From Aquimarina amphilecti (GTDB lineage: Bacteria > Bacteroidota > Bacteroidia > Flavobacteriales > Flavobacteriaceae): a DNA stretch of 64,000 nucleotides. Location: NCBI RefSeq assembly GCF_900109375.1, contig NZ_FOAB01000003.1, forward strand, positions 396,830-460,829, given 5' to 3'. Position numbers and translations under genes: made by a program. Positions 17,255 through 27,302 of this stretch are shown piece by piece. Position 1 is the stretch's first letter. Each line of letters opens with the position of its first letter. The notes under the pieces are model-generated. The model was given only the letters and a program-made list of their open reading frames with translations, did no database searches and had not been told where the DNA came from.

Positions 17255-18049
17255 TTAGATCATAGTTAACTGTACCACATATCCTTCATTATTTCTGACA
17301 TTAAAAACAGTATCGTCATCAAAAATTAAATATTGTCCTTTGATGCCTTTTAAAACACCTGAATATTCTGGTGTTTTCTCTAAATTTAAACTTTTCAATT
17401 TACCAGGGTAATCCAATACTGGGAAATCAAGTTCAGTTTCTTTATTATTCTCAATAAAGTACTCTTTAGCTTCTTCTGGAATGAATTCTCTAAGTTTATC
17501 GCGGTATTCTAATAAGTCCTTATCTTCAATCTCGTTTTTAAGCATTTTACGCCAATTGGTTTTGTCCGCTACGTGGTCTTTAAGAGCTACTTCTGTAATT
17601 CCGGCCAAGTATCTATTTGGAACCTCAACAATTTCTATAGCTTCATGAGCTCCTTGATCAATCCATCTCGTTGGAACTTGAGATTTTCTTGTAACACCTA
17701 CTTTTATATTACTTGAGTTCGCTAAATATACAATGTGAGGCTGAAGCTGTGCCTTCTTTTCATAATCCAAATCTCTATCTTCTATACCTAAATGCGCTTT
17801 ACTCAATTCTGGACGCATTACCCAGTCTCCTACTTGAGGTTGATTATAAAAATCATCATAACAATATCCCTGTCGATATATTTTTTTGTTTTCACCGCAA
17901 GCCAAACATTTATATCCTATAAATTTTATACTTAACTTTTTATTCAATAATTGATTTACATGTATAAAGTCTGAATCAAACACTAAATAGTATTGGATTG
18001 GATTCCCTATCTCCGTCTGCATTTTAGTAAGTACTCCCTGATATTGCAT
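17255..18049 (-). CDS. DUF2797 domain-containing protein
   Basis: A 264-residue protein with a zinc-ribbon-like pair of cysteines (KCLACGENKKIYRQGYC, about residues 48-64) followed by the conserved block HIVYLANSSNIKVGVTRKSQ and VPTRWIDQGAHEAI, typical of DUF2797. That last block resembles the GIY-YIG-like start of small nucleases, but no function is established. No signal peptide, so cytoplasmic. It converges on the decarboxylase gene (10 bases apart) and is divergent from the GH3-family gene. Confidence 0.85.
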   Translation of the reverse strand: MQYQGVLTKMQTEIGNPIQYYLVFDSDFIHVNQLLNKKLSIKFIGYKCLACGENKKIYRQGYCYDDFYNQPQVGDWVMRPELSKAHLGIEDRDLDYEKKAQLQPHIVYLANSSNIKVGVTRKSQVPTRWIDQGAHEAIEIVEVPNRYLAGITEVALKDHVADKTNWRKMLKNEIEDKDLLEYRDKLREFIPEEAKEYFIENNKETELDFPVLDYPGKLKSLNLEKTPEYSGVLKGIKGQYLIFDDDTVFNVRNNEGYVVQLTMI

Positions 18050-18173
18050 AAAAAGTTTAGTTATAAGTTAAATCTATAAAAAGAATATTATTTTTTTTAT
18101 TATTTTAGTTTCCGATGAAAGTCAATCACACAATCATATTAATGCTAATTTCAGCTCAAAGATACATCAAAAA

Positions 18174-19706
18174 ATGCCAATCCCTTTAGTCAATTCTATA
18201 GCTAGTTGGTTCCTAAAAAAGCGTTTTCACCAGATGGAACTCTTTCTTAAGTACCCTAATGAAGTACAGCTTGAATTATTACATGTTTTGCTGGAAACAG
18301 CTAGAAATACCGAGTTTGGCAAAACTTATGATTTTTCATCAATTCATAATTACGAAACTTTCAAAGAACGTATTCCTATAAGATCATATGAAGATTATGA
18401 AGAAATGATCGAACGTAGTAGATTAGGTGAACAAAATATTTATTGGCCAACGCCAATTAAATGGTTCGCGAAATCTAGTGGAACTACGAATGCTAAAAGT
18501 AAATTTATACCTGTTAGTCAAGAATCCTTAGAAGATTGCCATTATGCAGCTGGAAAAGATCTTTTATGTATGTATCTGAATAACAATGAGAACTCCAAGT
18601 TATTTACTGGAAAAAGCCTTCGATTAGGAGGAAGCAAAGAGCTATACAAAGAAAATGGTACATCCTTTGGCGATCTATCCGCTATAATCATTGATAATAT
18701 GCCATTTTGGGCAGAGTATAGTTCTACTCCAAGTAATGAGGTTTCCTTAATGAGTGATTGGGAAACAAAAATGATGGCAATTGTACATGAAACAGTTCAA
18801 GAAAATGTAACAAGTCTAGCTGGAGTTCCTTCTTGGATGTTAGTTTTATTAAATCAAGCACTGGAAACGACAGGACAAGAGCATTTATTTGAAATATGGA
18901 ATAACATCGAAGTTTATTTCCATGGAGGTGTTAGTTTTGAACCATATATAGATCAATACAAAAAAATCTTACCAGGAAATTCCTTTAAATATTATGAAAT
19001 CTATAATGCATCTGAAGGTTTTTTTGCCATTCAAGATCAAAACGAATCCTCTGAACTACTATTAATGCTAGATTATGGAATCTTTTATGAATTCATACCC
19101 ATGCATACATATGGCACAAAAGATGAAAAAGTAATTCCATTAAGTGATGTAGCAATCGGTATAAATTATGCGGTTATTATTACTACCAATGCAGGTTTAT
19201 GGCGATATAAAATAGGAGATACTGTTCGCTTTACTTCTATCAATCCCTATAGAGTTAAAGTATCTGGAAGAACTAAGCATCATATTAATGTATTTGGAGA
19301 AGAATTGATTATAGAAAATGCTGAAGAAGCTTTAAGGAAAACCACAAAAGATACTGATTGTGAAATAGCAGATTACACTGTAGCCCCTATTTTTATGGAA
19401 GGAAAAGAGAAAGGAGCTCATGAATGGATGATCGAATTTAACAAACAACCTAAAGATCTAGTACTATTTGCTAAAGTTTTAGATCAAAACCTTCAGAATA
19501 TTAATAGTGATTATGAAGCCAAAAGATACAACAATACTACTTTAAACATATTAAAAATCAACAAAGCGAGACCACACTTATTTTACGATTGGCTTAAGAA
19601 AAACAATAAATTAGGAGGCCAACATAAAATCCCTAGACTTTCTAATTCTAGAAAATATCTAGATGAATTACTACTACTAAATAAAGTAAACTCTTATACG
19701 GTTTAA
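18174..19706 (+). CDS. GH3 (auxin-responsive promoter) family acyl-adenylate enzyme
   Basis: A 510-residue protein of the ANL superfamily GH3 branch. The motif KWFAKSSGTTNAKSKFIPVS (about 99-118) is the ATP-binding loop; YEIYNASEGFFAIQD and LWRYKIGDTVRFTS are the other family blocks. In plants GH3 enzymes join amino acids to hormones; bacterial members are mostly uncharacterised, so the substrate is unknown. The ATG at 18174 fits the family start (MPIPLVNSIASWFLKKR). Confidence 0.88.
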   Translation: MPIPLVNSIASWFLKKRFHQMELFLKYPNEVQLELLHVLLETARNTEFGKTYDFSSIHNYETFKERIPIRSYEDYEEMIERSRLGEQNIYWPTPIKWFAKSSGTTNAKSKFIPVSQESLEDCHYAAGKDLLCMYLNNNENSKLFTGKSLRLGGSKELYKENGTSFGDLSAIIIDNMPFWAEYSSTPSNEVSLMSDWETKMMAIVHETVQENVTSLAGVPSWMLVLLNQALETTGQEHLFEIWNNIEVYFHGGVSFEPYIDQYKKILPGNSFKYYEIYNASEGFFAIQDQNESSELLLMLDYGIFYEFIPMHTYGTKDEKVIPLSDVAIGINYAVIITTNAGLWRYKIGDTVRFTSINPYRVKVSGRTKHHINVFGEELIIENAEEALRKTTKDTDCEIADYTVAPIFMEGKEKGAHEWMIEFNKQPKDLVLFAKVLDQNLQNINSDYEAKRYNNTTLNILKINKARPHLFYDWLKKNNKLGGQHKIPRLSNSRKYLDELLLLNKVNSYTV

Positions 19707-19869
19707 GAATATCACACAACAAGTCGTTTTTAAGAAAATTTCCCTAAATGAATTAATTAAATTACGGTTTTACCATAAAAAAAATACGCAAGAAATTGTG
19801 TTTTTAATCAAAAAACAAGTAGTTCATCGGTAAAAAAAAACGATTTATCTAAAAAACAAAAAATATCTT

Positions 19870-19898
19870 TTGTACCCCCTGTTTTCGTATTAAATTTG
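19870..19898 (+). promoter_or_regulatory. Bacteroidota-type promoter for the small secreted protein gene
   Basis: TTG at 19870-19872, an 18-base spacer, then TAAATTTG at 19891-19898. This is a near-ideal match, 34 bases before the ATG at 19933. Confidence 0.75.
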
Positions 19899-19932
19899 TT
19901 ACCAGTTAGTTACAAAACAAACGGTCCCAAAT

Positions 19933-20277
19933 ATGAAAAAGTTTTTACTAAGTATTGTTTTTATTTCTTTCTCTATTGCTATAAGTGCACAAGAAAGTAA
20001 CTCTAATAAAAAAATTGAAGAGAATACTATTACTAAAGAACTCCCTTCTATAAATTCTGACGTTTCTATACAAACTAACAATACAACTAAAGAAACTAAA
20101 AACTTAGATAAGGTTTGTTATGGAGAAACTTCTAAAGTTGCTTTTTACGAAGTTTTAATCTCTAAAAACGGATTTGATATAAATCTTAAAAACAGTACGG
20201 ATCTAGTAATAAAAAATACTGAAGAAATTATTTCAAGAAAAATAGAGGAGGTTTTATATTCTGAAGAAGAAGAATAA
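19933..20277 (+). CDS. Small secreted protein of unknown function
   Basis: A 114-residue protein with a clear signal peptide (about 1-20, ending AISAQ). The mature part starts with a Ser/Asn/Thr-rich, probably disordered stretch, then a lysine-rich region with one Cys (VCYGETSKVAF), and ends in an acidic tail (SEEEE). No family recognised. A strong promoter lies upstream and a strong terminator downstream, so it is a monocistronic gene that is probably expressed. Confidence 0.7.
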   Translation: MKKFLLSIVFISFSIAISAQESNSNKKIEENTITKELPSINSDVSIQTNNTTKETKNLDKVCYGETSKVAFYEVLISKNGFDINLKNSTDLVIKNTEEIISRKIEEVLYSEEEE

Positions 20278-20344
20278 TCTATCATATTTAAACCACAATA
20301 TATAGTGTAAAATAAGCCGGTGTTTTTAAAAAATGTCGGTTATA

Positions 20345-20395
20345 ATACCAAAAACAAAAAACTCCTTAAATTAAGGAGTTTTTTGTTTTTGGTAT
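20345..20395. terminator. Bidirectional terminator, 25-bp perfect inverted repeat
   Basis: Bases 20345-20369 are exactly complementary to 20371-20395, with core ACTCCTTAA / TTAAGGAGT and flanking A/T tracts. It lies between the convergent small secreted protein gene and clpX and should terminate both. Confidence 0.92.
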
Positions 20396-20409
20396 ATAAA
20401 GAATCTACA

Positions 20410-21642
20410 TTATGAAACTGCTTTAAGTTTATTGATCGTAGATTTATTTAATTTTTTCTCTGCGTAATCCTTAGTTACTCTCAATTCGGTTTCTTCACTT
20501 TCTGGCAACTCATACATTGCATCTGTAAGAATAGCTTCGCATAATGAACGTAATCCTCTAGCTCCTAACTTATACTCTACTGCCCTCTCTACAATATAAT
20601 CTAAAGCTCCAGCTGTAATTGTGAATTGGATATTATCCATTTCAAAAAGCTTTTTATACTGTTTTATAATAGCATTTTTAGGCTCTGTTAAAATAGCTCT
20701 TAACGTATTATTATCTAATGGATTCATATGAGACAACACAGGAAGACGACCTATAATTTCCGGAATCAATCCAAAATCCTTTAAATCCTTAGGAATTATA
20801 TATTGTAATAAATTATCCTTTTCGATAGTATCTTCAGATTTAGAAGCACTAAAGCCCATTGCCTGCATATTCAATCGTTTTTGAATAGCATTTTCTATAC
20901 CATCAAAAGCTCCACCTGCAATAAAAAGGATATTCTCTGTATTTACCTCAATAAACTTTTGATCTGGATGCTTACGACCACCTTTTGGAGGAACATTAAC
21001 GACTGTTCCTTCCAACAATTTTAATAAAGCCTGTTGTACTCCTTCACCAGAAACATCTCTAGTAATACTAGGATTATCACTCTTACGAGCAATTTTATCA
21101 ATTTCATCAATAAAAACTATTCCTCGTTGTGCTTTCTCTAAATTATAATCAGCAGCCTGTAATAAACGAGTAAGAATACTCTCTACATCTTCACCAACAT
21201 ATCCGGCTTCAGTAAGAACTGTAGCATCTACAATAGCCAATGGTACATTTAACATTTTAGCTATAGTTTTAGCTATTAACGTTTTACCAGTACCAGTTTG
21301 TCCAACCATAATGATATTACTTTTCTGAATTTCAATATCATCATCTGTATTTGGCTGCAATAAACGCTTATAATGATTGTATACAGCAACAGACATCACC
21401 TTTTTAGTGAATTCCTGTCCGATTACGTATTCATCCAAAAACTTTTTGATAGCCATAGGCTTACGAAGCATTAATTCAGAGCTCAGTTCTCCTGTCTCTT
21501 CATCTCTAGCCTCTTCCACAACAATTCCGTGAGCTTGAACAATACAACGATCACATATGTGAGCGTCCAAACCTGCAATCAATAAATTGGTCTCTGGTTT
21601 TTTTCTTCCACAAAACGAGCATTCTAAATCTTCTTTCGGCAT
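20410..21642 (-). CDS. clpX: ClpX, ATP-dependent Clp protease ATP-binding subunit
   Basis: A 410-residue AAA+ unfoldase of normal length. The N-terminal zinc domain has Cys8, Cys11, Cys30 and Cys33 (CSFC...CDRC). Walker A is GQTGTGKT (114-121), Walker B is [14 protein letters not shown], and there is the [16 protein letters not shown] loop. It recognises and unfolds substrates and feeds them to ClpP. It is the last gene of tig-clpP-clpX on this strand, 96 bases after clpP. Confidence 0.97.
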   Translation of the reverse strand: MPKEDLECSFCGRKKPETNLLIAGLDAHICDRCIVQAHGIVVEEARDEETGELSSELMLRKPMAIKKFLDEYVIGQEFTKKVMSVAVYNHYKRLLQPNTDDDIEIQKSNIIMVGQTGTGKTLIAKTIAKMLNVPLAIVDATVLTEAGYVGEDVESILTRLLQAADYNLEKAQRGIVFIDEIDKIARKSDNPSITRDVSGEGVQQALLKLLEGTVVNVPPKGGRKHPDQKFIEVNTENILFIAGGAFDGIENAIQKRLNMQAMGFSASKSEDTIEKDNLLQYIIPKDLKDFGLIPEIIGRLPVLSHMNPLDNNTLRAILTEPKNAIIKQYKKLFEMDNIQFTITAGALDYIVERAVEYKLGARGLRSLCEAILTDAMYELPESEETELRVTKDYAEKKLNKSTINKLKAVS

Positions 21643-21738
21643 AATTATCTATTTCAAAAACTTGCTTATCGTTTAAAATTACGATAAACATTACTAGGGG
21701 CGCAAAATCTAACCTTTGCTATTATTTTTTATTATATA

Positions 21739-22413
21739 TTATTCTCTTGTAAGTATTTCATCAATCATACCATAGTCAAGAGCTTTATCAGCTTTCATCC
21801 AATAATCTCTATCACTATCTTCATATACTTTATCATAAGTCTGACCAGAATGTTTAGCTATTATCTGATATAATTCTTCTTTTAATGTCAATATCTCTCG
21901 AGCCGTTATCTCAATATCACTAGCCTGACCTTGCGCTCCACCTAGTGGCTGATGAATCATCACTCTACTATGTGGCAGACCCGAACGCTTTCCTTTTTCT
22001 CCAGCACACAACAACACCGCTCCCATAGACGCAGCCATTCCTGTACATATAGTAGCTACATCAGGCTTAATAAACTGCATTGTATCATAAATTCCTAAAC
22101 CTGCATACACGCTACCACCAGGAGAATTTATATATATCTGTATATCTTTAGTAGAATCCACACTTTCTAAAAATAAAAGTTGTGCTTGTATAATATTTGC
22201 TACTTGATCATTAATACCAGTACCCAAAAAGATAATACGGTCCATCATTAAACGCGAGAATACATCAAAAATAGCTACATTCATTTGGCGTTCTTCAATA
22301 ATATTAGGAGTCATACCTACTGGATACATACTACTAATAATTTGATCATAGTAATTACTATTGATACCGTGATGTTGCGTAGCGTATTTTTCGAATTCTT
22401 TTCCGTAATTCAT
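21739..22413 (-). CDS. clpP: ClpP, ATP-dependent Clp protease proteolytic subunit
   Basis: A 224-residue serine peptidase of family S14. The catalytic Ser129 lies in CTGMAASMGAVL and His154 in MIHQPLGGAQGQASDI; INSPGGSVYAGLGIYDTM is the conserved beta-strand handle. An N-terminal extension of about 30 residues precedes the family core, plausibly a processed propeptide. It follows tig across a hairpin at 22448-22477. Confidence 0.97.
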   Translation of the reverse strand: MNYGKEFEKYATQHHGINSNYYDQIISSMYPVGMTPNIIEERQMNVAIFDVFSRLMMDRIIFLGTGINDQVANIIQAQLLFLESVDSTKDIQIYINSPGGSVYAGLGIYDTMQFIKPDVATICTGMAASMGAVLLCAGEKGKRSGLPHSRVMIHQPLGGAQGQASDIEITAREILTLKEELYQIIAKHSGQTYDKVYEDSDRDYWMKADKALDYGMIDEILTRE

Positions 22414-22447
22414 ATGTTCTTTTTCTGAAATTTTGTTTTTATAAAAA

Positions 22448-22477
22448 GGGCGTTAACCAAAACTTGGTTTAACGCCC
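22448..22477 (-). terminator. Hairpin between tig and clpP (terminator or attenuator)
   Basis: Read on the minus strand: GGGCGTTAAACCAA, short loop, TTGGTTAACGCCC with one bulged base, then TTTTTAT. It looks like an intrinsic terminator for tig but lies only about 35 bases before the clpP start, leaving little room for a separate promoter. Partial readthrough is therefore likely. Confidence 0.75.
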
Positions 22478-22514
22478 TAAATATAAGTATAAATTCCTTA
22501 TTAGTATGTGTTGA

Positions 22515-23837
22515 TTATTTGTAAACTTCTTTTACAAAATCATCAAAACTTACTTCCTTTTCTTTCAATTTAACATTCTCTTTATAGTATCCAAGTAATT
22601 TCTGGCTCATAAGTTGTTCAGAAATTCTTTTTACTTCATCCTGATTAGATAAAATTCTTGCTGCTATATCTTCTAACTCTTTATCTTCTGGAGACATTTG
22701 ACCAAACTGAGCCATTTGCCCTTTTATTAAGTTTTTTGAAAACTCTTTTAACTCTTCAAAAGTAACCTGAAGATTATTATCGTTAATTAATTTCCCTTCG
22801 ATCAACTGAAAACGTAATCCTTTTTCACTCTTTTCATACTCATCTTTAGCCTGATCCTCCGTCAATGGTTGCTCTCCTGTAGCTTGAATCCACTTTTGCA
22901 AGAACTCTGAAGGCAGATCAAATTTAGTGTTTTCAAGAACACTTTCGGTTACATCATTGAGTAACTGCTGATCCGATTGCTGAACAAACTGACGATCTGC
23001 ATCTTCCTTAATTTTATCTTTAAGTTCAGTTACTGTTTTTACAGCATCCTTACCATAAATCTTGTCGAATAACTCTTGATCCAATTCAGCTAATTCCTGA
23101 TTGTTAATTTCAGAAATAGTGAAATTCACTTCAACTTCTAAATCTTTAACATCATCTTGACTTACTTTCAAGGCATTGACTAAATCCTGATCGTCAGAAA
23201 ATAAACCTTTTGTTTTTAAAGTCAGTACATCACCCACTTTAGAACCAATAAATTTATCTAAATTTCTCTTCCCTTTTATTTTATCTAAAGAAATAGTCGT
23301 TTGATTCTCAATTTCTTTTTCTTCATTCACAAAAGTACCAGCAATTAAATCATCTTTCTCCGCAGCGTCCTTAGGCACTAATTTACCATATTGCTTTTGG
23401 ATAGTTTTAATCTGATTATCAATCATTTCATCACTAGCTACTATCTTATAATGCGTTATTGCTTTTTTACCATTAAGCTTTACATCAAATTTTGGTGCTA
23501 AACCTAATTCAAATTCAAAAGAATAATCATCAGAATCCCAATCAAAGTTTTCCTGTTCTTTAGGTAATGGATTCCCTAATACATCTAATTTCTCTTCTGT
23601 TAGATACTTATTAAGAGCATCTTGTAACAATTTATTTACTTCATCTACTAAAACTGCTTTCCCATATTGCTTTTTAACCAATCCCATAGGAACATGGCCT
23701 TTTCTAAAACCAGGAATATTAGCATTCTTACGATAATCCTTAAGAATGTTTTCTACCTTATCTCTATAATCTGCTTTTGCAATATCTACTGTAACTACAG
23801 CATTTAAATCGTCTAATTGCTCTTTTGAAATATTCAT
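22515..23837 (-). CDS. tig: Trigger factor
   Basis: A 440-residue ribosome-associated chaperone. The N-terminal ribosome-binding signature is IPGFRKGHVPMGLVKKQYG (GFRKGHVP at 43-50). A middle domain of about 90 residues replaces the classical FKBP domain and is poorly conserved, as in other Bacteroidota. The C-terminal region is a long helical segment (LIEGKLINDNNLQVTFEEL). It folds new chains at the ribosome exit. Being first in tig-clpP-clpX fits a shared proteostasis role. Confidence 0.95.
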   Translation of the reverse strand: MNISKEQLDDLNAVVTVDIAKADYRDKVENILKDYRKNANIPGFRKGHVPMGLVKKQYGKAVLVDEVNKLLQDALNKYLTEEKLDVLGNPLPKEQENFDWDSDDYSFEFELGLAPKFDVKLNGKKAITHYKIVASDEMIDNQIKTIQKQYGKLVPKDAAEKDDLIAGTFVNEEKEIENQTTISLDKIKGKRNLDKFIGSKVGDVLTLKTKGLFSDDQDLVNALKVSQDDVKDLEVEVNFTISEINNQELAELDQELFDKIYGKDAVKTVTELKDKIKEDADRQFVQQSDQQLLNDVTESVLENTKFDLPSEFLQKWIQATGEQPLTEDQAKDEYEKSEKGLRFQLIEGKLINDNNLQVTFEELKEFSKNLIKGQMAQFGQMSPEDKELEDIAARILSNQDEVKRISEQLMSQKLLGYYKENVKLKEKEVSFDDFVKEVYK

Positions 23838-23870
23838 TATCTCTACTTTTTTGTACTAAAAATCGGGTTG

Positions 23871-23900
23871 CAAAAGTAATACTTTTTTACAACTCAACAA
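23871..23900 (-). promoter_or_regulatory. Bacteroidota-type promoter for tig
   Basis: On the minus strand TTG (23898-23900), 19-base spacer, TACTTTTG (23871-23878), 33 bases before the tig ATG at 23837. Confidence 0.7.
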
Positions 23901-23923
23901 AGTTTTAACTTCCTGAAAAACAG

Positions 23924-24271
23924 TTAGCTTTTATCTTTCTTCAAAATAGAGTATAATATAGATTGAAACACAGATAATAAAACACTAAATATTAATGCCC
24001 ATAACCAACCATTCACTCCAAAACCTGAAACAAAATGATCTGCTATTAATATTATCGCCGCGTTAATTACCAATAAAAACAATCCTAAAGTAACAATGGT
24101 AACTGGAAGCGTTAAAATAACCAACAAAGGTTTTACGACAGCATTTAGAACTGCCAAAAGTACCGCCACAATAAGAGCACTAACATAACTATCCACATTA
24201 ACTCCCGGTAAAATCTCTGCCAATACCAATACAGCTATTGCACTGAGGATCATTTTTAATAAAAACTTCAT
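23924..24271 (-). CDS. Phage-holin-family small membrane protein (YvlD-like, four helices)
   Basis: About 115 residues and four hydrophobic segments (LILSAIAVLVLAEILPG, ALIVAVLLAVLNAVVKPLLV, TLGLFLLVINAAIILIAD, WLWALIFSVLLSVFQSILY). The NAVVKPLLVILTLPVTIVTLG block is the hallmark of the COG1950 'phage holin family' membrane proteins, which are not proven holins. Two adjacent ATGs at 24274 and 24271 are both possible starts; an upstream in-frame start at 24298 is less likely because its residues (KINLNLY) break the family start. Confidence 0.8.
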   Translation of the reverse strand: MKFLLKMILSAIAVLVLAEILPGVNVDSYVSALIVAVLLAVLNAVVKPLLVILTLPVTIVTLGLFLLVINAAIILIADHFVSGFGVNGWLWALIFSVLLSVFQSILYSILKKDKS

Positions 24272-24322
24272 CATATAAAGATTTAGATTGATTTTCAAAT
24301 TACTAAAAACAACACAATAAAA

Positions 24323-24351
24323 AAACCTGCTATTAAAATAATAACAGGTTT
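24323..24351 (-). terminator. Terminator after the GDSL lipoprotein gene
   Basis: Stem AAACCTGTTATTA / TAATAGCAGGTTT (minus strand, one G-U pair) with loop of three bases, followed by a T run on the minus strand. It ends the FadL-GDSL transcript before the holin-like gene. Confidence 0.85.
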
Positions 24352-24377
24352 CTTTTAATTTATTAAGTATACAAAGA

Positions 24378-25925
24378 TTAATTCACCTCATTACTAAGTG
24401 TAACTGTTCCGTAATCACCAGGATTAACAGAAGGTAAAATTGCTCCATAAGTATCTTCTATTTCTTCTAACATAGCATTCGTTAAGATAGCATGTGCTCT
24501 TGGTGTAGGATGTACTCCATCTAAAGAGAATCCACCACCAGTTACAAACGTAGAAGTTACAACTCCAGAATCAAAAGGAATACCGCTACTCGCAGCCTGA
24601 CTTAAGATTGATTTTACATCTACAAAAGCTAAACCATTAGCAGCCGCTAATGCTCTTATAGTAGCATTAAAAGAATCCTGAGCACTAGCTACAGCAGCTT
24701 GTTCTGCTTCTGTTAACACATCAGCATCTCCTAAAGGAACAGAAACTCCTGTAATTAAAGTACCGTTTCCCGTAAGATCAACACCGATATTGCCTGCTGA
24801 TGTTAATGGAATTAAATCTGAAGAAGTAGCCTGTCTTAATTGACCTAAAAGCCCAGCTGTTTGAGCATCTAAGTTAAAAGGAGCTCCTTGTATTATTGTT
24901 GAGATATCTGTTAATGATTCATCAACTATAGTTACAAAGTTCTGACCAGCAACAAAATTAATTTGTCTACTTGCAGCCTCTTCAGCAGTTATTATACTAA
25001 GTCCAGCCAATCCAGGAAGTATTTGAGTATTATACGCAGCAAATTGAGAATTTAAAAATGCAGCAGTTTGTGCATCCAACGGCACTGCATTAGTTGGCAC
25101 TGTAGTAAAAAACGGAAGTGACGTTACACTTGGTAAATTAAGAACCGCACCTTTTGCACCATTCGCTGTAAGAGCAGCCAATAGATCATTATAAACAGAA
25201 GCAAAAACATTACTATTTGTAATATCACTACTTCCATAAGTAGATGGGTCTATATTTCCAGTAACATTATGATCTTCTCCTACACCACCAGAAGTTGCAT
25301 AACTTAAGATATCATTATTTCCTATCCACAAACTAAAGAAGGTTGGGCTTTGCGCAACAGCATCTGCGATAACTGTAGCGTCTGCAGAAGAAGCAAACCT
25401 TGCAAAATATGGGTTAGCTGCACCAGCAGCAACACCTGCCACATTTCCATATCCGGGAGCGGCTAAGTGAAAACTTTTAGCACCAGGAACACCCATATTA
25501 TTAAAAGAACTACCTAAATTATTAGATATCTCAGTTGTTGGCATAGCTCCTGCATAAATAGAAGGACCTGGATTACCGTCAGCATCAAAAGCTAACACAA
25601 ATCTATTATTTAAAATCTGTGTTCCTCCTAATAAAGCACCTCCAGTATTATCAGCCATTAAAGGTTGAGTGAATTCTCCTCCACCTGCTAAAGCAAATTG
25701 TTGAGACAATATATTTGGATAAGAATTTTCTTGTCCTGTTATATACAATGCGCTATCTGCAAAACCAGCAGTCAACGAATTCCCCAAAGCAACATAATTA
25801 GAGAAATCAGCTTCTCCACTAGAATACACACCTGCTTCATCAATTGGATTATCAAACTCTGGCTCACAAGCTACTAATCCCAATGCCAGAACTGCTAAAT
25901 ATTTTATATTATTTTTCATCTTCAA
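24378..25925 (-). CDS. SGNH/GDSL hydrolase-family lipoprotein
   Basis: A 515-residue lipoprotein (lipobox LVAC, Cys20). Block I is YVALGNSLTAGFADS with the candidate nucleophile Ser50; the GNND motif appears in SLWIGNNDIL, and block V is SLDGVHPTPRAHAIL with the Asp-x-x-His pair. This arrangement is that of SGNH esterases/lipases on the outer membrane. Its start lies one base from the stop of the FadL gene, so the two are translationally close and form an operon. It may process lipids delivered to or from the FadL channel. That is inference from the pair. Confidence 0.87.
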   Translation of the reverse strand: MKMKNNIKYLAVLALGLVACEPEFDNPIDEAGVYSSGEADFSNYVALGNSLTAGFADSALYITGQENSYPNILSQQFALAGGGEFTQPLMADNTGGALLGGTQILNNRFVLAFDADGNPGPSIYAGAMPTTEISNNLGSSFNNMGVPGAKSFHLAAPGYGNVAGVAAGAANPYFARFASSADATVIADAVAQSPTFFSLWIGNNDILSYATSGGVGEDHNVTGNIDPSTYGSSDITNSNVFASVYNDLLAALTANGAKGAVLNLPSVTSLPFFTTVPTNAVPLDAQTAAFLNSQFAAYNTQILPGLAGLSIITAEEAASRQINFVAGQNFVTIVDESLTDISTIIQGAPFNLDAQTAGLLGQLRQATSSDLIPLTSAGNIGVDLTGNGTLITGVSVPLGDADVLTEAEQAAVASAQDSFNATIRALAAANGLAFVDVKSILSQAASSGIPFDSGVVTSTFVTGGGFSLDGVHPTPRAHAILTNAMLEEIEDTYGAILPSVNPGDYGTVTLSNEVN

Positions 25926-25926
25926 A

Positions 25927-27180
25927 TTATAATTTATAAGTTAAACCAAGTCCTGGCGCAAATGCGCTTGATTTATATGTTCCTCCAAATGGAACACTTT
26001 CTCCATTTTCCTGGTAAGAATCATATGATGCATCAACCTCTTCAAACCTTAGGTAAAAGAATGAAGCATCAATCGCTAACTTAGGAGTAATTGCAAAACT
26101 TAAACCTCCTGAAAAACCTTGAGAATCATTTCTAGGTGTCTCTGGAGCAAAAAATCCAGACTGCACAGGAGATTCATCGATATAATAACCCGCTCTTAAA
26201 GAGATCTTAGAAGTCGCATCATACTGTAATCCAAAACGATACACTGAAGAATTCTTATAATTACGTGGGTTAATAGAAGTCGCTCCGTTACCAAATTGAA
26301 GATCTAAAGATTCGTATACATCCCAAAATTGTCTGTTATAATCAAATGCAAACAACCATTTTTTATGGAATTGATAAGAAAGTCCTATTGTTAATTCTGC
26401 CGGCAATGGCAATTCTGCATCAAAAGTAGTAGTCCCATTAGCTGGTACACCAGGAGCAGTAGTAACAGGGAAATTAGAAAAAGTAGCTTCTCCACCTTCA
26501 GCTTCCAGAATAATTTCGCTTCGGTAACTAAATCCTAATCTAAAATTATCAGTAGGATTAAACATAGCACTAACGCTCCAACCCCAATTATTAACTCCAG
26601 AATCATCTATAGTAATGTTAGCACGATTACCATCTATATCTGTAGTTGTTCTATTAGCATTTCTATTAAAGTTCACAGAACCTGTAACATAAATAGGACC
26701 ACCTCCAATACTAAATTGATCAGATAATTTAATAGAAACTACTGGTTGGATATAAATTGCAGCTAACTCTATATTATTTACTAAATGAGAACCAGCCCAA
26801 TCTGTTGGCCAAGTTACTTCACTACCATAAGGTGTATACACACCTAAACCAAGAGCTAACCAATCATTCACTTTATAAGAACCATACAAGTTAAGCGGTG
26901 TACCTACAGAACTATCAGTTTCAGAAGAAGTTCCAAATTCTGAATTTTGATAAATTACATCTGTAAAAATACCACTTGCTCCGACACTCACATTCAGTTT
27001 ATTTTCTAAGTATACAAGACCTGCTGGATTAAAGAATACTAGCTCCGCACTATTCACCACGGCAACACCTGTGTGCCCCATAGCCATAGCTCTCTGTCCT
27101 TGCACACTAACTCTATATCCACCAGCATATGTGACCAACGTCACTAAGGCGAATAGAACTAATAATAGTAGTTTTTTCAT
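25927..27180 (-). CDS. OmpP1/FadL/TodX family outer-membrane transport protein
   Basis: A 417-residue outer-membrane barrel with signal peptide (about 1-19, ALVTLVTYAGG). The mature start YRVSVQGQRAMAMGHTGVAVV and NSAELVFFNPAGLVYL match the FadL hatch region. The rest is alternating beta-strand sequence ending SAFAPGLGLTYKL, a typical C-terminal strand. Members take up long-chain fatty acids or other hydrophobic molecules. Paired with the GDSL lipoprotein. A consensus promoter lies just upstream. Confidence 0.9.
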   Translation of the reverse strand: MKKLLLLVLFALVTLVTYAGGYRVSVQGQRAMAMGHTGVAVVNSAELVFFNPAGLVYLENKLNVSVGASGIFTDVIYQNSEFGTSSETDSSVGTPLNLYGSYKVNDWLALGLGVYTPYGSEVTWPTDWAGSHLVNNIELAAIYIQPVVSIKLSDQFSIGGGPIYVTGSVNFNRNANRTTTDIDGNRANITIDDSGVNNWGWSVSAMFNPTDNFRLGFSYRSEIILEAEGGEATFSNFPVTTAPGVPANGTTTFDAELPLPAELTIGLSYQFHKKWLFAFDYNRQFWDVYESLDLQFGNGATSINPRNYKNSSVYRFGLQYDATSKISLRAGYYIDESPVQSGFFAPETPRNDSQGFSGGLSFAITPKLAIDASFFYLRFEEVDASYDSYQENGESVPFGGTYKSSAFAPGLGLTYKL

Positions 27181-27232
27181 AATAAATTAGAATTGTTTTT
27201 GTTTTTATTAGAATTTTGTAAGAATAAAGCAC

Positions 27233-27262
27233 CAAATTTAGCAGAAAATACCAATTATCCAA
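27233..27262 (-). promoter_or_regulatory. Bacteroidota-type promoter for the FadL-GDSL operon
   Basis: Minus strand: TTG (27260-27262), 19-base spacer, TAAATTTG (27233-27240), about 53 bases before the ATG at 27180. Confidence 0.75.
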
Positions 27263-27302
27263 CTAAATCATTAAAATATTATGCATACATAACATTTTTT
27301 GT

